A DNA stretch of 64,000 bases from an uncultured delta proteobacterium (GTDB taxonomy: Bacteria > Myxococcota_A > Polyangia > Polyangiales > Polyangiaceae): assembly GCA_903906315.1 (NCBI GenBank), contig CAIVJW010000007.1, forward strand, positions 1 to 64,000, read 5' to 3'. The translations under genes and the position numbers were made by a program. Under the pieces are notes generated by a model. It had not been told where the DNA came from and made no database searches. It saw nothing but the letters and a program-made list of their open reading frames with translations. Every line of letters begins with the position of its first letter. Positions within the stretch are counted from its first letter, which is position 1. Shown here in pieces: positions 17,154 to 25,676 of this stretch.

Positions 17154-18005
17154 CTAGCCCGAGACGAGCGACGACTGGACGGCCTTCACGCGCTCGTCGC
17201 GCTCCTTGATGGTCTCGAGGATGATGACCGCGGTCTCCTCGATCGCGCGCCCGGTGACGTCGACGACCGGCCACTGCGGGTTCGCCCGGAAGAGGGCGTG
17301 AGCGAACTCGAGCTCCTTCCGCACGTGCTCGCGCATCGCGTAGTTGGTCTCGCCCGGCATGCCGAGCTGACGCAGGCGCGCCGCGCGGATCTCGCAGAGC
17401 TGCTCGAGCCCGATGGTCAGCCCGACGCAGCGCTCCGGCGGGGCCTCGGCGAGCTCGGGCGGCGGCGCGACGCCGAGGACGAGCGGCAAATTCGCGACGC
17501 GGAGCCCGCGCTGCGCGAGGAGCGTGGAGAGCGGCGTCTTCGACGTCCGCGAGACGCCGACGAGGATGATGTCCGCCTTGCGGAAGTTGCGCGGCTCCTT
17601 GCCGTCGTCGCTCTTGACCGCGAATTCGACCGCCTCGATGCGGCGGAAGTACTCGTCGGACAGCGGCAGCATCGCGCTCGGCAGGTTGATCGGCTCGCGA
17701 TCGAGGAACGTGGCGAGCTTGCCAATCAGGGCGCCGATGACGTCGATCGAATCGATCTTGAGCTCGGCCGTCATCGCGTGGACGAACTCGCGCAGCTCGG
17801 GGCTGACGATCGTGAAGACCACGAGGGCTCGCTCGGCGGCGGCGCGCTCGAGCACGGGCCTCGCGACCTCCTTCGTGCGCACGCGCGTGTGCAGGCGGAT
17901 CTGCGCGCCGGCCTGCGGAAACTGGAGAAGCGCGGCGCGGACGACCTTCTCGGCGGTCTCGCCGGTCGAGTCGCTGAGCACGTCGATGAAGCGGGAGGTT
18001 TCCAC
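17154..18005 (-). CDS. Kinase/pyrophosphorylase regulator of PEP synthase or PPDK (DUF299)
   Basis: About 283 residues of the bifunctional PEP synthase/PPDK regulatory family, which switches its target by ADP-dependent phosphorylation and phosphate-dependent dephosphorylation. Key motifs are SDSTGETAE near the start, the P-loop GVSRTSKT (150-157) and PLSTLLAQRGLRVANLPL. I place the start at GTG 18005: family members begin just before the SDSTGETAE motif, and a TAGAGC box lies 10 nt upstream; the frame is open to 18062. It controls flux between pyruvate and PEP. The dnaJ gene lies upstream on the same strand. Confidence 0.9.
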   Translation of the reverse strand: METSRFIDVLSDSTGETAEKVVRAALLQFPQAGAQIRLHTRVRTKEVARPVLERAAAERALVVFTIVSPELREFVHAMTAELKIDSIDVIGALIGKLATFLDREPINLPSAMLPLSDEYFRRIEAVEFAVKSDDGKEPRNFRKADIILVGVSRTSKTPLSTLLAQRGLRVANLPLVLGVAPPPELAEAPPERCVGLTIGLEQLCEIRAARLRQLGMPGETNYAMREHVRKELEFAHALFRANPQWPVVDVTGRAIEETAVIILETIKERDERVKAVQSSLVSG

Positions 18006-18081
18006 GATGACGAGTGCTCTATCTGGATCCCGCGCGTAGTCAACGCGAACCGCCGCGATCACCCGCCCGGATCACCGAGCG

Positions 18082-19191
18082 TCAGCCGAAGAGCGCGCGG
18101 AGCTTCTCCAGGAACGTCGCCTGCTGCGGCTGGACGTCCTCGCCGAGCGCCTTGCCGAGCTCCGAGACGAGCTCGCGCTGCCGATCGGTGAGCTCCGTCG
18201 GCACCTCGAGCGCGATCTCGACCAGCTGATCGCCTCGGCCGCCGCGCACGCGCCGGGGGACGCCCTTGCCCTTCACGCGCAGCACCGAGCCCGGCTGCGT
18301 GCCGGGCGGGATGCGCAGCTTGCCCTTGCCCTCGAGCGTCGGGATCTCGAGCTCGCCGCCGAGCGCGGCGGTGGGGAACGACACGGGCAGCGCACAGACG
18401 ATGTCGTCGCCTTCGCGCCGGAAGAAAGGGTGCGGCGCGACGCGGATGGTGAGCTCGAGGTCGCCCGCGGGCCGGTCCGGGCGGGCGACGTTGCCGCCGC
18501 GCTCGACGAGCCGCTGCGCGCCGTTCTCGATGCCCGGCGGGATGGTCACCTCGATGGTGCGCGGCTTGGCGACGAGGCCCGCTCCGCGGCAGGGCGCGCA
18601 GGGGACGGTGACGACGCGGCCCGTGCCGCGGCAGCGCGAACAGGGCCGCTCGATGGCGATCGGCAGCACGCCCTGCTGGAAGCGCACGCGGCCGCGGCCG
18701 TTGCACGCCGTGCATCGCTCCATCTTCGACCCGGGCGCGGCGCCCGCGCCGGCGCAGTCGACGCAGGGCTCGATGCGGTCGTAGGTGACGTCCTTCGTGC
18801 AGCCGAACGCGGCCTCCTCGAAGGTGATCTTGAGGTCCTTCTGGAGCGTGCCGCGATCGCCGACCTTGATGCCGAGCGCGCCGAGGAGGTCGCCGAAGAG
18901 GCCGTCGAGGTTGAGGTCGCCGACGTCGAACGGCACGCCGCCCGCGAACGGGTTGCCCATCGGGCCGGCCTGGCCGACCCCCGCCGCACCGAATCGGTCG
19001 AACGCGGCCCGCTTCTGCGGGTCGCTCAGGATCTGGTACGAGGCGTTGAGCTCCTTGAACCGGTCGTCGGCGCCCGAGTCGCCCGGGTTCTTGTCCGGGT
19101 GGTGCTGACCCGCGAGGCGCCGAAAGGCGCCCTTGATCTCGTCCTGCGTGGCCGAGCGGTCGACGCCGAGCACCTCGTACGGATCGCGCAC
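18082..19191 (-). CDS. dnaJ: Chaperone protein DnaJ
   Basis: 369 residues with full type I architecture: J domain (1-65) with HPD at 31-33, a Gly/Phe-containing region (about 68-100), four zinc-binding CxxCxGxG repeats (C143, C160, C184 and C198 start them), and C-terminal substrate-binding domains. It stimulates DnaK ATPase and delivers unfolded clients. GTG 19191 is the start; a TGC-TATCTC box ends 6 nt upstream. The G/F linker is shorter and less Gly-rich than in E. coli. dnaK and grpE are not in the window. Confidence 0.95.
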   Translation of the reverse strand: MRDPYEVLGVDRSATQDEIKGAFRRLAGQHHPDKNPGDSGADDRFKELNASYQILSDPQKRAAFDRFGAAGVGQAGPMGNPFAGGVPFDVGDLNLDGLFGDLLGALGIKVGDRGTLQKDLKITFEEAAFGCTKDVTYDRIEPCVDCAGAGAAPGSKMERCTACNGRGRVRFQQGVLPIAIERPCSRCRGTGRVVTVPCAPCRGAGLVAKPRTIEVTIPPGIENGAQRLVERGGNVARPDRPAGDLELTIRVAPHPFFRREGDDIVCALPVSFPTAALGGELEIPTLEGKGKLRIPPGTQPGSVLRVKGKGVPRRVRGGRGDQLVEIALEVPTELTDRQRELVSELGKALGEDVQPQQATFLEKLRALFG

Positions 19192-19197
19192 GCGGCG

Positions 19198-19206
19198 GAG
19201 ATAGCA
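19198..19206 (-). promoter_or_regulatory. Extended -10 element (TGC-TATCTC) for dnaJ
   Basis: On the minus strand TGC plus TATCTC ends 6 nt before GTG 19191. No Shine-Dalgarno sequence is present. It predicts a leaderless dnaJ mRNA. Confidence 0.5.
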
Positions 19207-19407
19207 CCTCTGCGAGCCCGGGCCCAGACGGCGGTGGCGACGCCGCGGGCCGCGCGGCCCGAAACGAGTGCCCCGAACGGCCGTCCGCTAAAACGGACAC
19301 CGCGTTGCTGCCCCCCGGCGGGTCCTGTGGTAGGACCGGTCCGGAGGAGGGGACGGCCACGCGGCCGGCGCCCGTTCCATCATCCATTGATCTCTCTTGG
19401 AGGTGTC

Positions 19408-20988
19408 ATGACGTCGAGGCATTCACTGGGGCTCGGTCTTCTCGTGAGCGGTTTCGTTCTCGCGTTCGGCGGGGGCTGCAGCAGCAGCACCACCGAGTCG
19501 GCCGCGACGGGTGGTGGGTCGACGACGACGACGACCGGCGGCCAGGGCGGCGGCACGACGAGCACGGGCTCGACCTCGACCAACACCGGGACCGGCGGCG
19601 CGGGCACGGGCGGCGCCGGCGGGAGCACGGGGCCGGGCGGCGCCGGCGGCGGCCCGGGCGACAACCACGACTTCGCGGGCGCGCTGCCCGTCGACATCGA
19701 CGCGCAGAACGGCTCCGTCGGCACGCTCGTCGACGCCGCGACCAAGGACTTCTACAAGTTCACCGGCACGAAGGGCGCCCGGCTGACGCTGATCGCGCGC
19801 GCCCAGAGCCTCGTCGACGGCGCGACCGGCAACGACAACTCGATCATCGACACGGTCGTCACCCTCTTCAACTCGAAGCAGGAGCAGATCGCCCAGGACG
19901 ACGACGCCTGGCCGCGCTTCGGCCGCGACGCGCAGCTCTTCACGACGCTCCCCGAGGACGGCGACTACTACGTGAGCGTCGAGGACTGCAACTCGGCCCT
20001 CGGCCCCGACGCATGCGCGCCCGCCGACGGCCTCGTGAAGTTCGACTACCAGCTCGACATCTTCTCGGTCGACAAGCTCACGGCCCCCGAGGCGTGGGCC
20101 GGCGCCGCGCAGGACGGCACGCCGGCGAAGGCCGTCACCGTCGGCTACAAGGTGCCAAAGGGCAACCAGGCCGGCGAGTACGGCATCTACATCGTGGACG
20201 GCTCGTTCAGCGCCAAGGGCGACACGCACGTCTTCGGCTTCACGCCGCCGGCCGACACGACGGTGATCGCGGGCGAGCGCCCGCGCGCCGAGTTCTGGGT
20301 GCAGCCGATCGGCCCGCAGAACGGCGACGGCTCGACCTCGAACGTCAACGTCTGGGTCGTGGACGCGGCCGATCCGAGCAAGGTCCTCGCGAAGGCCGAG
20401 CAGAAGTACTACGCCGACGGCGACAACGCGACCAATGGCCCGATCGGCCTGAGCGTGCCCATCACGCTCGAGCACGGCTATTACCTCTACGTGCAGAGCG
20501 ACGCGGCGCAGTCGGCCCCGGCGACGGACTTCTACTTCGCCGAGCACTACGTCGGCACCTACTACTACGGCACGGCCGAGGCGAACCCCGACGCGAACGA
20601 CGCCGTCGCGACCGCTGAGAAGCTCGAGACGCCGCCGAACGCCACGCCCGGCGACTTCTTCGTCGACGGCGACATCTCCGTCGCGGGGACGGACCTCGAC
20701 TACTACGAGGTGACGGTGCCCGCGGACGCCGATCAGGTGAGCCTCTATTGCGCGGCGCAGCGCCAGGGGTCCGGCCTCCGCGGCTTCACCGCGTCGGTGC
20801 TGGGCGCGGACGGCACGACCGTCCTCGCGACGGCCACCGAGAGCCCGGACGCCGAGATGAACGCGACGCAGAAGCCGGTCGCGGCGGGCGGCGGCAAGGC
20901 GTTCCTCGAGGTCAAGGCGTCCTCGCAGGACCCCGACGTCGCGGGCACGTACTACCACTGCACGGTCGCGTTCTCGAAGAAGCCGTAA
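19408..20988 (+). CDS. Large secreted lipoprotein with PPC-like beta domains
   Basis: 526 residues. TTGGAGGT precedes ATG 19408. The lipobox GGGC is followed by about 60 residues of Gly/Ser/Thr linker. Two segments resemble pre-peptidase C-terminal (PPC) domains: about 85-215 (TKDFYKFTGTKGARLTLIA ... DYYVSVEDC) and about 400-526 (TDLDYYEVTVPADADQVSL). A middle part (about 225-390) has another beta-sandwich-like sequence. It is expected on the cell surface; PPC domains are usually non-catalytic folding or binding modules. Confidence 0.82.
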   Translation: MTSRHSLGLGLLVSGFVLAFGGGCSSSTTESAATGGGSTTTTTGGQGGGTTSTGSTSTNTGTGGAGTGGAGGSTGPGGAGGGPGDNHDFAGALPVDIDAQNGSVGTLVDAATKDFYKFTGTKGARLTLIARAQSLVDGATGNDNSIIDTVVTLFNSKQEQIAQDDDAWPRFGRDAQLFTTLPEDGDYYVSVEDCNSALGPDACAPADGLVKFDYQLDIFSVDKLTAPEAWAGAAQDGTPAKAVTVGYKVPKGNQAGEYGIYIVDGSFSAKGDTHVFGFTPPADTTVIAGERPRAEFWVQPIGPQNGDGSTSNVNVWVVDAADPSKVLAKAEQKYYADGDNATNGPIGLSVPITLEHGYYLYVQSDAAQSAPATDFYFAEHYVGTYYYGTAEANPDANDAVATAEKLETPPNATPGDFFVDGDISVAGTDLDYYEVTVPADADQVSLYCAAQRQGSGLRGFTASVLGADGTTVLATATESPDAEMNATQKPVAAGGGKAFLEVKASSQDPDVAGTYYHCTVAFSKKP

Positions 20989-21127
20989 GCCCCCGAAGCC
21001 CTTGCGCCCCGGTCGGGCTCGCCGCGCCACGCGCAGGCGGGCCCGACTCCCGCGGCGCGGGGCCGACTCCCCTCCCCCTGAACACTCGATTCCCGGGACC
21101 CGGCGCGGGTCTCCTGGAGATGGATCC

Positions 21128-22696
21128 GTGAGCACCCCCCCGCCTGCCCCCGCCGCATCCCCGAAGGTCCCCACGCTGCACGAGCGAGCGAGCGGGGTCC
21201 TCTTGCACCCGACGAGCCTGCCCGGCCGGCACGGTTCGGGCGACATCGGCCCGGCCGCGCGCCGCTTCGCCTCCGATCTCGCGGCCGCCGGACAGCGATG
21301 GTGGCAGATGCTGCCCGTCTGCCCGCCCGGCCACGGCGACTCGCCCTACGCCTCGTCCTCGGCCTTCGCCGGCAGCCCGCTGCTCGTGAGCCCGGACGAC
21401 CTCGCGGCCGACGGCCTGCTCGACGCGCACGCCCTCGGAGAGGTCGCCGGGCCGGACGACAAGGTGGACTTCGGCGCGGCGGGCAAGCACCGCGAGCGCC
21501 TGCTGCACGTCGCCTTCGAGGCGTTCCGCGCGGCGACCAGCCGCGGCGCCGAGCACGCCCACTTCGACGTGTTCTGCCACGCGAGCCGGAGGTGGCTGGA
21601 CGACTACGCGCTCTTCGCGGCGCTCAAGCGCGCGCACGGCGACGCGACCTGGACCGCGTGGCCGGCCGACGTGCGCGATCGCAAGAAGGCCGCGATCGAG
21701 GCGGCCCGCGAGGGCCTCGCCGGCGAGATCCTGTTCCACAAATTCACCCAGTGGGTGTTCGCGAAGCAGTGGAGAGCGCTGCGCGACCACTGCAACGCGG
21801 TCGGCGTCGGCCTCGTCGGCGACGTGCCGATCTTCGTCGCCCACGACAGCGCGGACGTCTGGCAGTACCCGGAGCTCTTCCGCCTCGACGACGAGGGCCA
21901 GCCCAAGGTCGTCGCCGGCGTGCCGCCGGACTACTTCAGCGCGACCGGCCAGCGCTGGGGCAACCCGCTCTACCGCTGGAAAGCGCACGAGAAGCACGAC
22001 TACCGCTGGTGGGTCGAGCGCCTCGGCACCGCGCTCGAGCGCTTCGACGCGATCCGGCTCGACCACTTCATCGGCTTCGTGCGCTACTGGGAGATCCCGG
22101 CCGACGAGCCGACGGCCGTGAACGGCCGCTACCTCGAGGGGCCCGGGATCCACCTCTTCCACGCCGCGAAGAAGGCGCTCGGCGCGCTACCGCTCATCGC
22201 CGAGGACCTGGGCGTCCTGACGCCCGAGGTCGAGAAGCTCCGCGACGACCTCGAGATGCCGGGCATTCGCGTGCTCGAGTTCGCGTTCGGGCCCGACGGC
22301 ACGTCGCCGCAGTTCATCCCGCACGGCTACCCGCGACGCGCGGTGGTCTACACGGGCACGCACGACAACGACACCGTCGTCGGCTGGTACGGCTCGCCGG
22401 TCGGCGGCGGCGAGGGTGCCACTCCGGCGCGCGAGGACGCCGCCCGCCACGTCGCGCGCGAGTACATGGCCACCGACGGCCGCGAGATCCACTGGGACAT
22501 GATCCGCCTCGCGCTGATGTCGGTCGCCGACCTCGCGATCGTCCCGGCGCAGGACCTCCTCGGCCTCGGGTCCGAGGCGCGGATGAACCTGCCCGGCGCG
22601 CCCGACGGCAACTGGGCGTGGCGGCTGCGCGAGGGGGCGCTCGACCAAGCGGTCCTCGGGCGGCTCGCGCACCTGACGCGGCTCTACGGGCGCTGA
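21128..22696 (+). CDS. malQ: 4-alpha-glucanotransferase
   Basis: 522 residues of glycoside hydrolase family 77. RASGVLLHPTSLPGRHGSGD at the N-terminus, IRLDHFIGFVRYW (catalytic nucleophile region), LIAEDLGVLTPEV (acid/base Glu) and YTGTHDNDTVVGW are all diagnostic. It moves alpha-1,4-glucan segments between maltodextrins, for glycogen or maltose metabolism. GTG 21128 is used because GGAGA lies just upstream and protein-like sequence starts there; the frame is open to 21002. It faces the glutathione transferase gene across a hairpin. Confidence 0.95.
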   Translation: MSTPPPAPAASPKVPTLHERASGVLLHPTSLPGRHGSGDIGPAARRFASDLAAAGQRWWQMLPVCPPGHGDSPYASSSAFAGSPLLVSPDDLAADGLLDAHALGEVAGPDDKVDFGAAGKHRERLLHVAFEAFRAATSRGAEHAHFDVFCHASRRWLDDYALFAALKRAHGDATWTAWPADVRDRKKAAIEAAREGLAGEILFHKFTQWVFAKQWRALRDHCNAVGVGLVGDVPIFVAHDSADVWQYPELFRLDDEGQPKVVAGVPPDYFSATGQRWGNPLYRWKAHEKHDYRWWVERLGTALERFDAIRLDHFIGFVRYWEIPADEPTAVNGRYLEGPGIHLFHAAKKALGALPLIAEDLGVLTPEVEKLRDDLEMPGIRVLEFAFGPDGTSPQFIPHGYPRRAVVYTGTHDNDTVVGWYGSPVGGGEGATPAREDAARHVAREYMATDGREIHWDMIRLALMSVADLAIVPAQDLLGLGSEARMNLPGAPDGNWAWRLREGALDQAVLGRLAHLTRLYGR

Positions 22697-22720
22697 GCGG
22701 GAGAGGCCCCTATCCCCCGA

Positions 22721-22751
22721 CCCCTTTCCCGCGATTTCCGGGGGAAAGGGG
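22721..22751. terminator. Hairpin between malQ and the convergent GST gene
   Basis: CCCCTTTCCC pairs perfectly with GGGAAAGGGG across an 11-nt loop. It lies between two convergent genes and could end transcription from both sides, although no T-run follows. A degenerate relative is at about 23600-23630, so this may belong to a dispersed intergenic repeat family. Confidence 0.5.
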
Positions 22752-22795
22752 AGCAGAGGAGAGGCAGCGGGGAGGACAGGAGAGGGGGCGGAGCG

Positions 22796-23482
22796 TCAGC
22801 GGGGGGGCTGGCCGAAGAGGATCTTCTTGGCCTCTTCGTCGAGCGGGCCGGGCTTCTTGTGCTCGCTACCCACCTCCATCGCGCGCGCGACGGCAGGGCG
22901 GGCGCCGAGACGGTCTACCCACGCCGCGACGCGCGGAAAATCGGCGCGCTTCTGCTGGTAGCTCTCGAGGAGCTTCACCCAGGGGTAGAGCGCCATGTCG
23001 GCGATGGAGTACTCGCCGGCCACGAAGTCGCGGCCCTCGAGGCGCCGGTCGAGCACGCCGCAGAGGCGGCCGACCTCCTTCGTGTAGCGGTCGACGCCGT
23101 AGGCGATCTTCTCGGGGGCGTAGAAGAGGAAGTGGCCCGCTTGCCCGAACATCGGGCCGACGCCGCCCATCTGCCACATGAGCCACTCGATCGCCTCGGT
23201 CTTCGCGCGCACGTCGGTCGGCAGGAAGCGCCCGACCTTCTCCGCGAGGTAGAGGAGGATCGCGCCCGACTCGAAGACCGAGATCGGCGCGCCGTGGTCG
23301 CTGGGATCGTGGTCGACGATCGCCGGCATGCGGTTGTTCGGGCTGATGGCGAGGAACTCGGGCGTGAACTGCTCGCCCCGGCCGATGTTCACCGGCACGA
23401 CCCGGTAGGCCAGCGCCGCCTCCTCGAGGAACATCGTGATCTTGTAGCCGTTCGGGGTGGGCCAGAAATGGAGGTCGATCAT
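22796..23482 (-). CDS. Glutathione S-transferase family protein (YfcG/YghU-like)
   Basis: 228 residues. The N-terminal thioredoxin fold begins MIDLHFWPTPNGYKITMFLEE, with cis-Pro MPAIVD and FESGAILLYLAE for glutathione binding. The all-helical C-terminal domain has WLMWQMGGVGPMFGQAGHF and the N-capping motif YSIADMALYPW. The TPNGxKI motif places it in the Nu-class of YfcG/YghU disulfide-bond reductases, which use two glutathione molecules. The start has a GGGAG ribosome-binding site and overlaps the stop of a 33-codon upstream frame that mimics its own first residues. Confidence 0.92.
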   Translation of the reverse strand: MIDLHFWPTPNGYKITMFLEEAALAYRVVPVNIGRGEQFTPEFLAISPNNRMPAIVDHDPSDHGAPISVFESGAILLYLAEKVGRFLPTDVRAKTEAIEWLMWQMGGVGPMFGQAGHFLFYAPEKIAYGVDRYTKEVGRLCGVLDRRLEGRDFVAGEYSIADMALYPWVKLLESYQQKRADFPRVAAWVDRLGARPAVARAMEVGSEHKKPGPLDEEAKKILFGQPPR

Positions 23483-23580
23483 CGAAGGCTCCCACCGGCC
23501 TCACGGCCGGCGCTCGGGTCAACGGCCTCACGGCCGGGGTTCCACATGGTGAGGGTCGGCCAGAAGAGGCAATCGATCAT
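23479..23580 (-). pseudogene. GST-start relic or leader peptide upstream of the GST gene
   Basis: A 33-codon frame from ATG 23580 begins MIDCLFWPTLTMWNPG, copying the MIDLHFWPT start of the real GST gene. It then diverges into GREAVDPSAGREAGG, where GREA is repeated. Its TGA overlaps the GST ATG (ATGA). Most likely this is the remnant of a tandem copy of the gene's start, but coupled translation as a leader peptide is possible. Two palindromes lie inside it. Confidence 0.5.
23495..23536. repeat. Two copies of the palindrome GGCC-TCAC-GGCC
   Basis: CCGGCCTCACGGCCGG (23495-23510) and CGGCCTCACGGCCG (23523-23536) are the same hairpin repeated 28 nt apart, each with a TCAC loop. They lie in the leader region of the GST gene and could affect its mRNA. 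Confidence 0.6.
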
Positions 23581-23683
23581 CGCGTCGCCTCTGTGGGCTC
23601 CCCCATTCCCCCGAGATCGGGAGAAAGGGGGTCTGGGGGGAAACGGGACCGCGGGGTTTGGGGCCGCTGGAGGCCCCATCGTT

Positions 23684-24841
23684 TCAAAACGCCTTGGGCA
23701 GCCCGAGCACGCGCTCGGCGACGTAGCTGTTCAGCATGTTGTTGAACACGAACACGGTGGCGTCGCGGAGCTTGCGCTCGATGTGGTACTCGCCCGCCAG
23801 GCCCCAGCCGCCGAAGGTCGTCAGCGCGGCGCGCGCGGCCTCCCAGGCGGCCTCCGAGGCGAGGACCTTGGCGAGCGCCGAGCGGCCGCCCGCGTCCTTC
23901 TTCGCGTCGATGAGGCGGACGGCGTCCCAGCGCATCAGGTCCGCGGCCTCGAGGCGGCCGTAGGCCTGCGCGAGCGGGTACTGCACGCCCTGGTTCGAGC
24001 CGATCAGGCGGTCGAAGGTGCGGCGGGTCTTGGCGTGCTCGAGGCTCCGGTCGAGGAAGAAGCGGCCGTTGCCGATGGACTCCGAGGCCGCGAGCGCGCG
24101 GCGCACCGAGAAGCCGCCCATGAGCCCCTTGAGGCCGCCGCCGGGCGGGCCGAGGCGCGCCGAGTCGGGCACGCGCAGACCGTCGATGAAGAGCGTGGTA
24201 GTCATTCGATTGGCGATGAGGTCAATCGGGCGGATCTCGCACCTGCCGCGAACCTCGGCCATCTCGAGCAGGAAGGTGGTCGCGCCCTCGCTCGTCTTCA
24301 CGAGCAGGATCATGACGTCGGCGACCTCGGCCAGCGAGATGAGGACCTTCTGCGCGTCGAGGATCCAGTCGTCGCCGTCGCGCCGCGCCGTGCTGTTGAG
24401 GTGGCTCATGTCGGCGCCGCTATCGGGCTCGGTCGCGGCGACCGTGAGGAACTTGCACTCCCCGGTGGCGACCTTGGGCAGATAGCGCTGCTTCTGTTCC
24501 TCGGTGCCGGCGCGCTCGAGCGTGCCGCAAATGGCCATCTGAGCGTTCACGATCGCGGCGTCGCCGCCGGCGCGGTTGATCTCCTCGACGACCACGCTCG
24601 CGACGCCGGCACCGAGGCCGAGGCCGCCGTACTCGGGCGCGATGAGCGTCCCGAAGTAGCCGGCCTCGCCGACCGTGGCCAGAAACTCGGCCGGATAGGC
24701 CTTCTCGGCGTCGACGCGGCGCCAGTAGTCGACGTCGTATTTGGCGCAGATCGCGCGGATGGCCTTGCGGACCTCGTCGCGCTCGGCGTCCGCATCGGGG
24801 GCTTCGGTGGGGGCGTTGGGGAGGTCGGTGGGCTCGGTCAT
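23684..24841 (-). CDS. Acyl-CoA dehydrogenase family protein
   Basis: 385 residues with the family fold: helical N-terminal domain, LTVAATEPDSGADMSHL (FAD/substrate loop), beta domain WILDAQKVLISLAEVAD, and C-terminal helices with RRTFDRLIGSNQGVQYPLA and TFGGWGLAGEYHIERKLRD. It would oxidise an acyl-CoA with FAD and pass electrons to ETF. Where many family members have the catalytic YEGT, this protein reads FNNM (about residue 365), so the base may lie elsewhere or the activity may differ. The start is ATG 24841, behind an extended -10 box. Confidence 0.9.
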   Translation of the reverse strand: MTEPTDLPNAPTEAPDADAERDEVRKAIRAICAKYDVDYWRRVDAEKAYPAEFLATVGEAGYFGTLIAPEYGGLGLGAGVASVVVEEINRAGGDAAIVNAQMAICGTLERAGTEEQKQRYLPKVATGECKFLTVAATEPDSGADMSHLNSTARRDGDDWILDAQKVLISLAEVADVMILLVKTSEGATTFLLEMAEVRGRCEIRPIDLIANRMTTTLFIDGLRVPDSARLGPPGGGLKGLMGGFSVRRALAASESIGNGRFFLDRSLEHAKTRRTFDRLIGSNQGVQYPLAQAYGRLEAADLMRWDAVRLIDAKKDAGGRSALAKVLASEAAWEAARAALTTFGGWGLAGEYHIERKLRDATVFVFNNMLNSYVAERVLGLPKAF

Positions 24842-24852
24842 GGCGAACGGGG

Positions 24853-24861
24853 GGGATAGCA
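24853..24861 (-). promoter_or_regulatory. Extended -10 element (TGC-TATCCC) for the acyl-CoA dehydrogenase
   Basis: On the minus strand TGC plus TATCCC ends 11 nt before ATG 24841; no Shine-Dalgarno sequence is seen. Confidence 0.4.
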
Positions 24862-25063
24862 GAAAACGCGCGGGAAGGGCTGCGGAGGGCGACTTGGCGG
24901 GCGGCAACGCCCTTCCGACCCTGCGGGACGCCCCTCCGAGGCCCGGCCCGGCGAGGGGCCGGCCTTCGTGGCTGCCCCGCAGCGGCTGTCGAGCCGGCGT
25001 CCCGCCCCAGCCCGTTTCAGCACAGGGGAAGCGCGGCCGGGCCGAACCGCCCGCATCGGGGCC

Positions 25064-25072
25064 TGCTACCCT
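25064..25072 (+). promoter_or_regulatory. Extended -10 element (TGC-TACCCT) for the Uma2 gene
   Basis: TGC plus TACCCT ends 7 nt before ATG 25080 with no Shine-Dalgarno sequence, predicting a leaderless mRNA. Confidence 0.45.
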
Positions 25073-25079
25073 GTCGCCG

Positions 25080-25655
25080 ATGGCCGACCCCGCCCGGAAG
25101 CTCGCCACCTACGACGACCTCCTCGCGGTCCCCGACCGCTTCGTCGCCGAGATCATCGCGGGCGAGCTGCGCGCGCAGCCGCGCCCCGGGCCGCGCCACG
25201 CCTGCGCGTCCTCCGTGCTCGGCGGCGACCTCGGCGGGGCGTTCCAGCGCGGCCGCGGCGGCCCCGGCGGCTGGTGGATCCTGGACGAGCCCGAGCTGCA
25301 CCTCGCCGGGGGCGACATCCTCGTGCCGGACCTCGCCGGCTGGCGCGTCACCCGCATGCCCGACCTGCCCGAGACGGCTTACTTCGGGGTCGCGCCCGAC
25401 TGGGTCTGCGAGGTGCTGTCGCCCTCGACCGAGGCCGACGATCGCGCCGACAAGCTCCCGATCTACGCCCGCGCGGGCGTCGCCCACGCCTGGCTCGTCG
25501 ACCCGATCCTGAAGACGCTCGAGGTGCTGCGTCGCGAGGGCGATCGCTGGACGCTGTTCGGGACGTACAAGGGTGACGCGGCCGTCCGCGCCGAGCCCTT
25601 CGACGCCGTGCCGCTCGAGCTCGGCGCGCTCTGGGGCAAGCCCGCCGGGGCCTGA
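25080..25655 (+). CDS. Uma2-family PD-(D/E)xK endonuclease-like protein
   Basis: 191 residues starting ATYDDLLAVPDRFVAEIIAGEL, the standard Uma2/DUF820 beginning. The restriction-endonuclease-like core shows DILVPDLAGWR, then PDWVCEVLSPSTEADDRADKLPIYARAGVAHAWLVDP, which supplies the Asp, Glu and Lys of a PD-(D/E)xK site. Members are common in cyanobacteria and myxobacteria, often in many copies; their cellular role is not established. No partner gene is linked, and it is convergent with the acyl-CoA synthetase. Confidence 0.9.
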   Translation: MADPARKLATYDDLLAVPDRFVAEIIAGELRAQPRPGPRHACASSVLGGDLGGAFQRGRGGPGGWWILDEPELHLAGGDILVPDLAGWRVTRMPDLPETAYFGVAPDWVCEVLSPSTEADDRADKLPIYARAGVAHAWLVDPILKTLEVLRREGDRWTLFGTYKGDAAVRAEPFDAVPLELGALWGKPAGA

Positions 25656-25676
25656 GGCGCGCCGCCCGCGCCCGCT

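Noticed and set aside
25080-25655. Uma2 endonuclease as part of a defence island or mobile element
   Set aside because: No integrase, transposase, inverted repeats or other defence genes flank it, and its base composition matches its neighbours.
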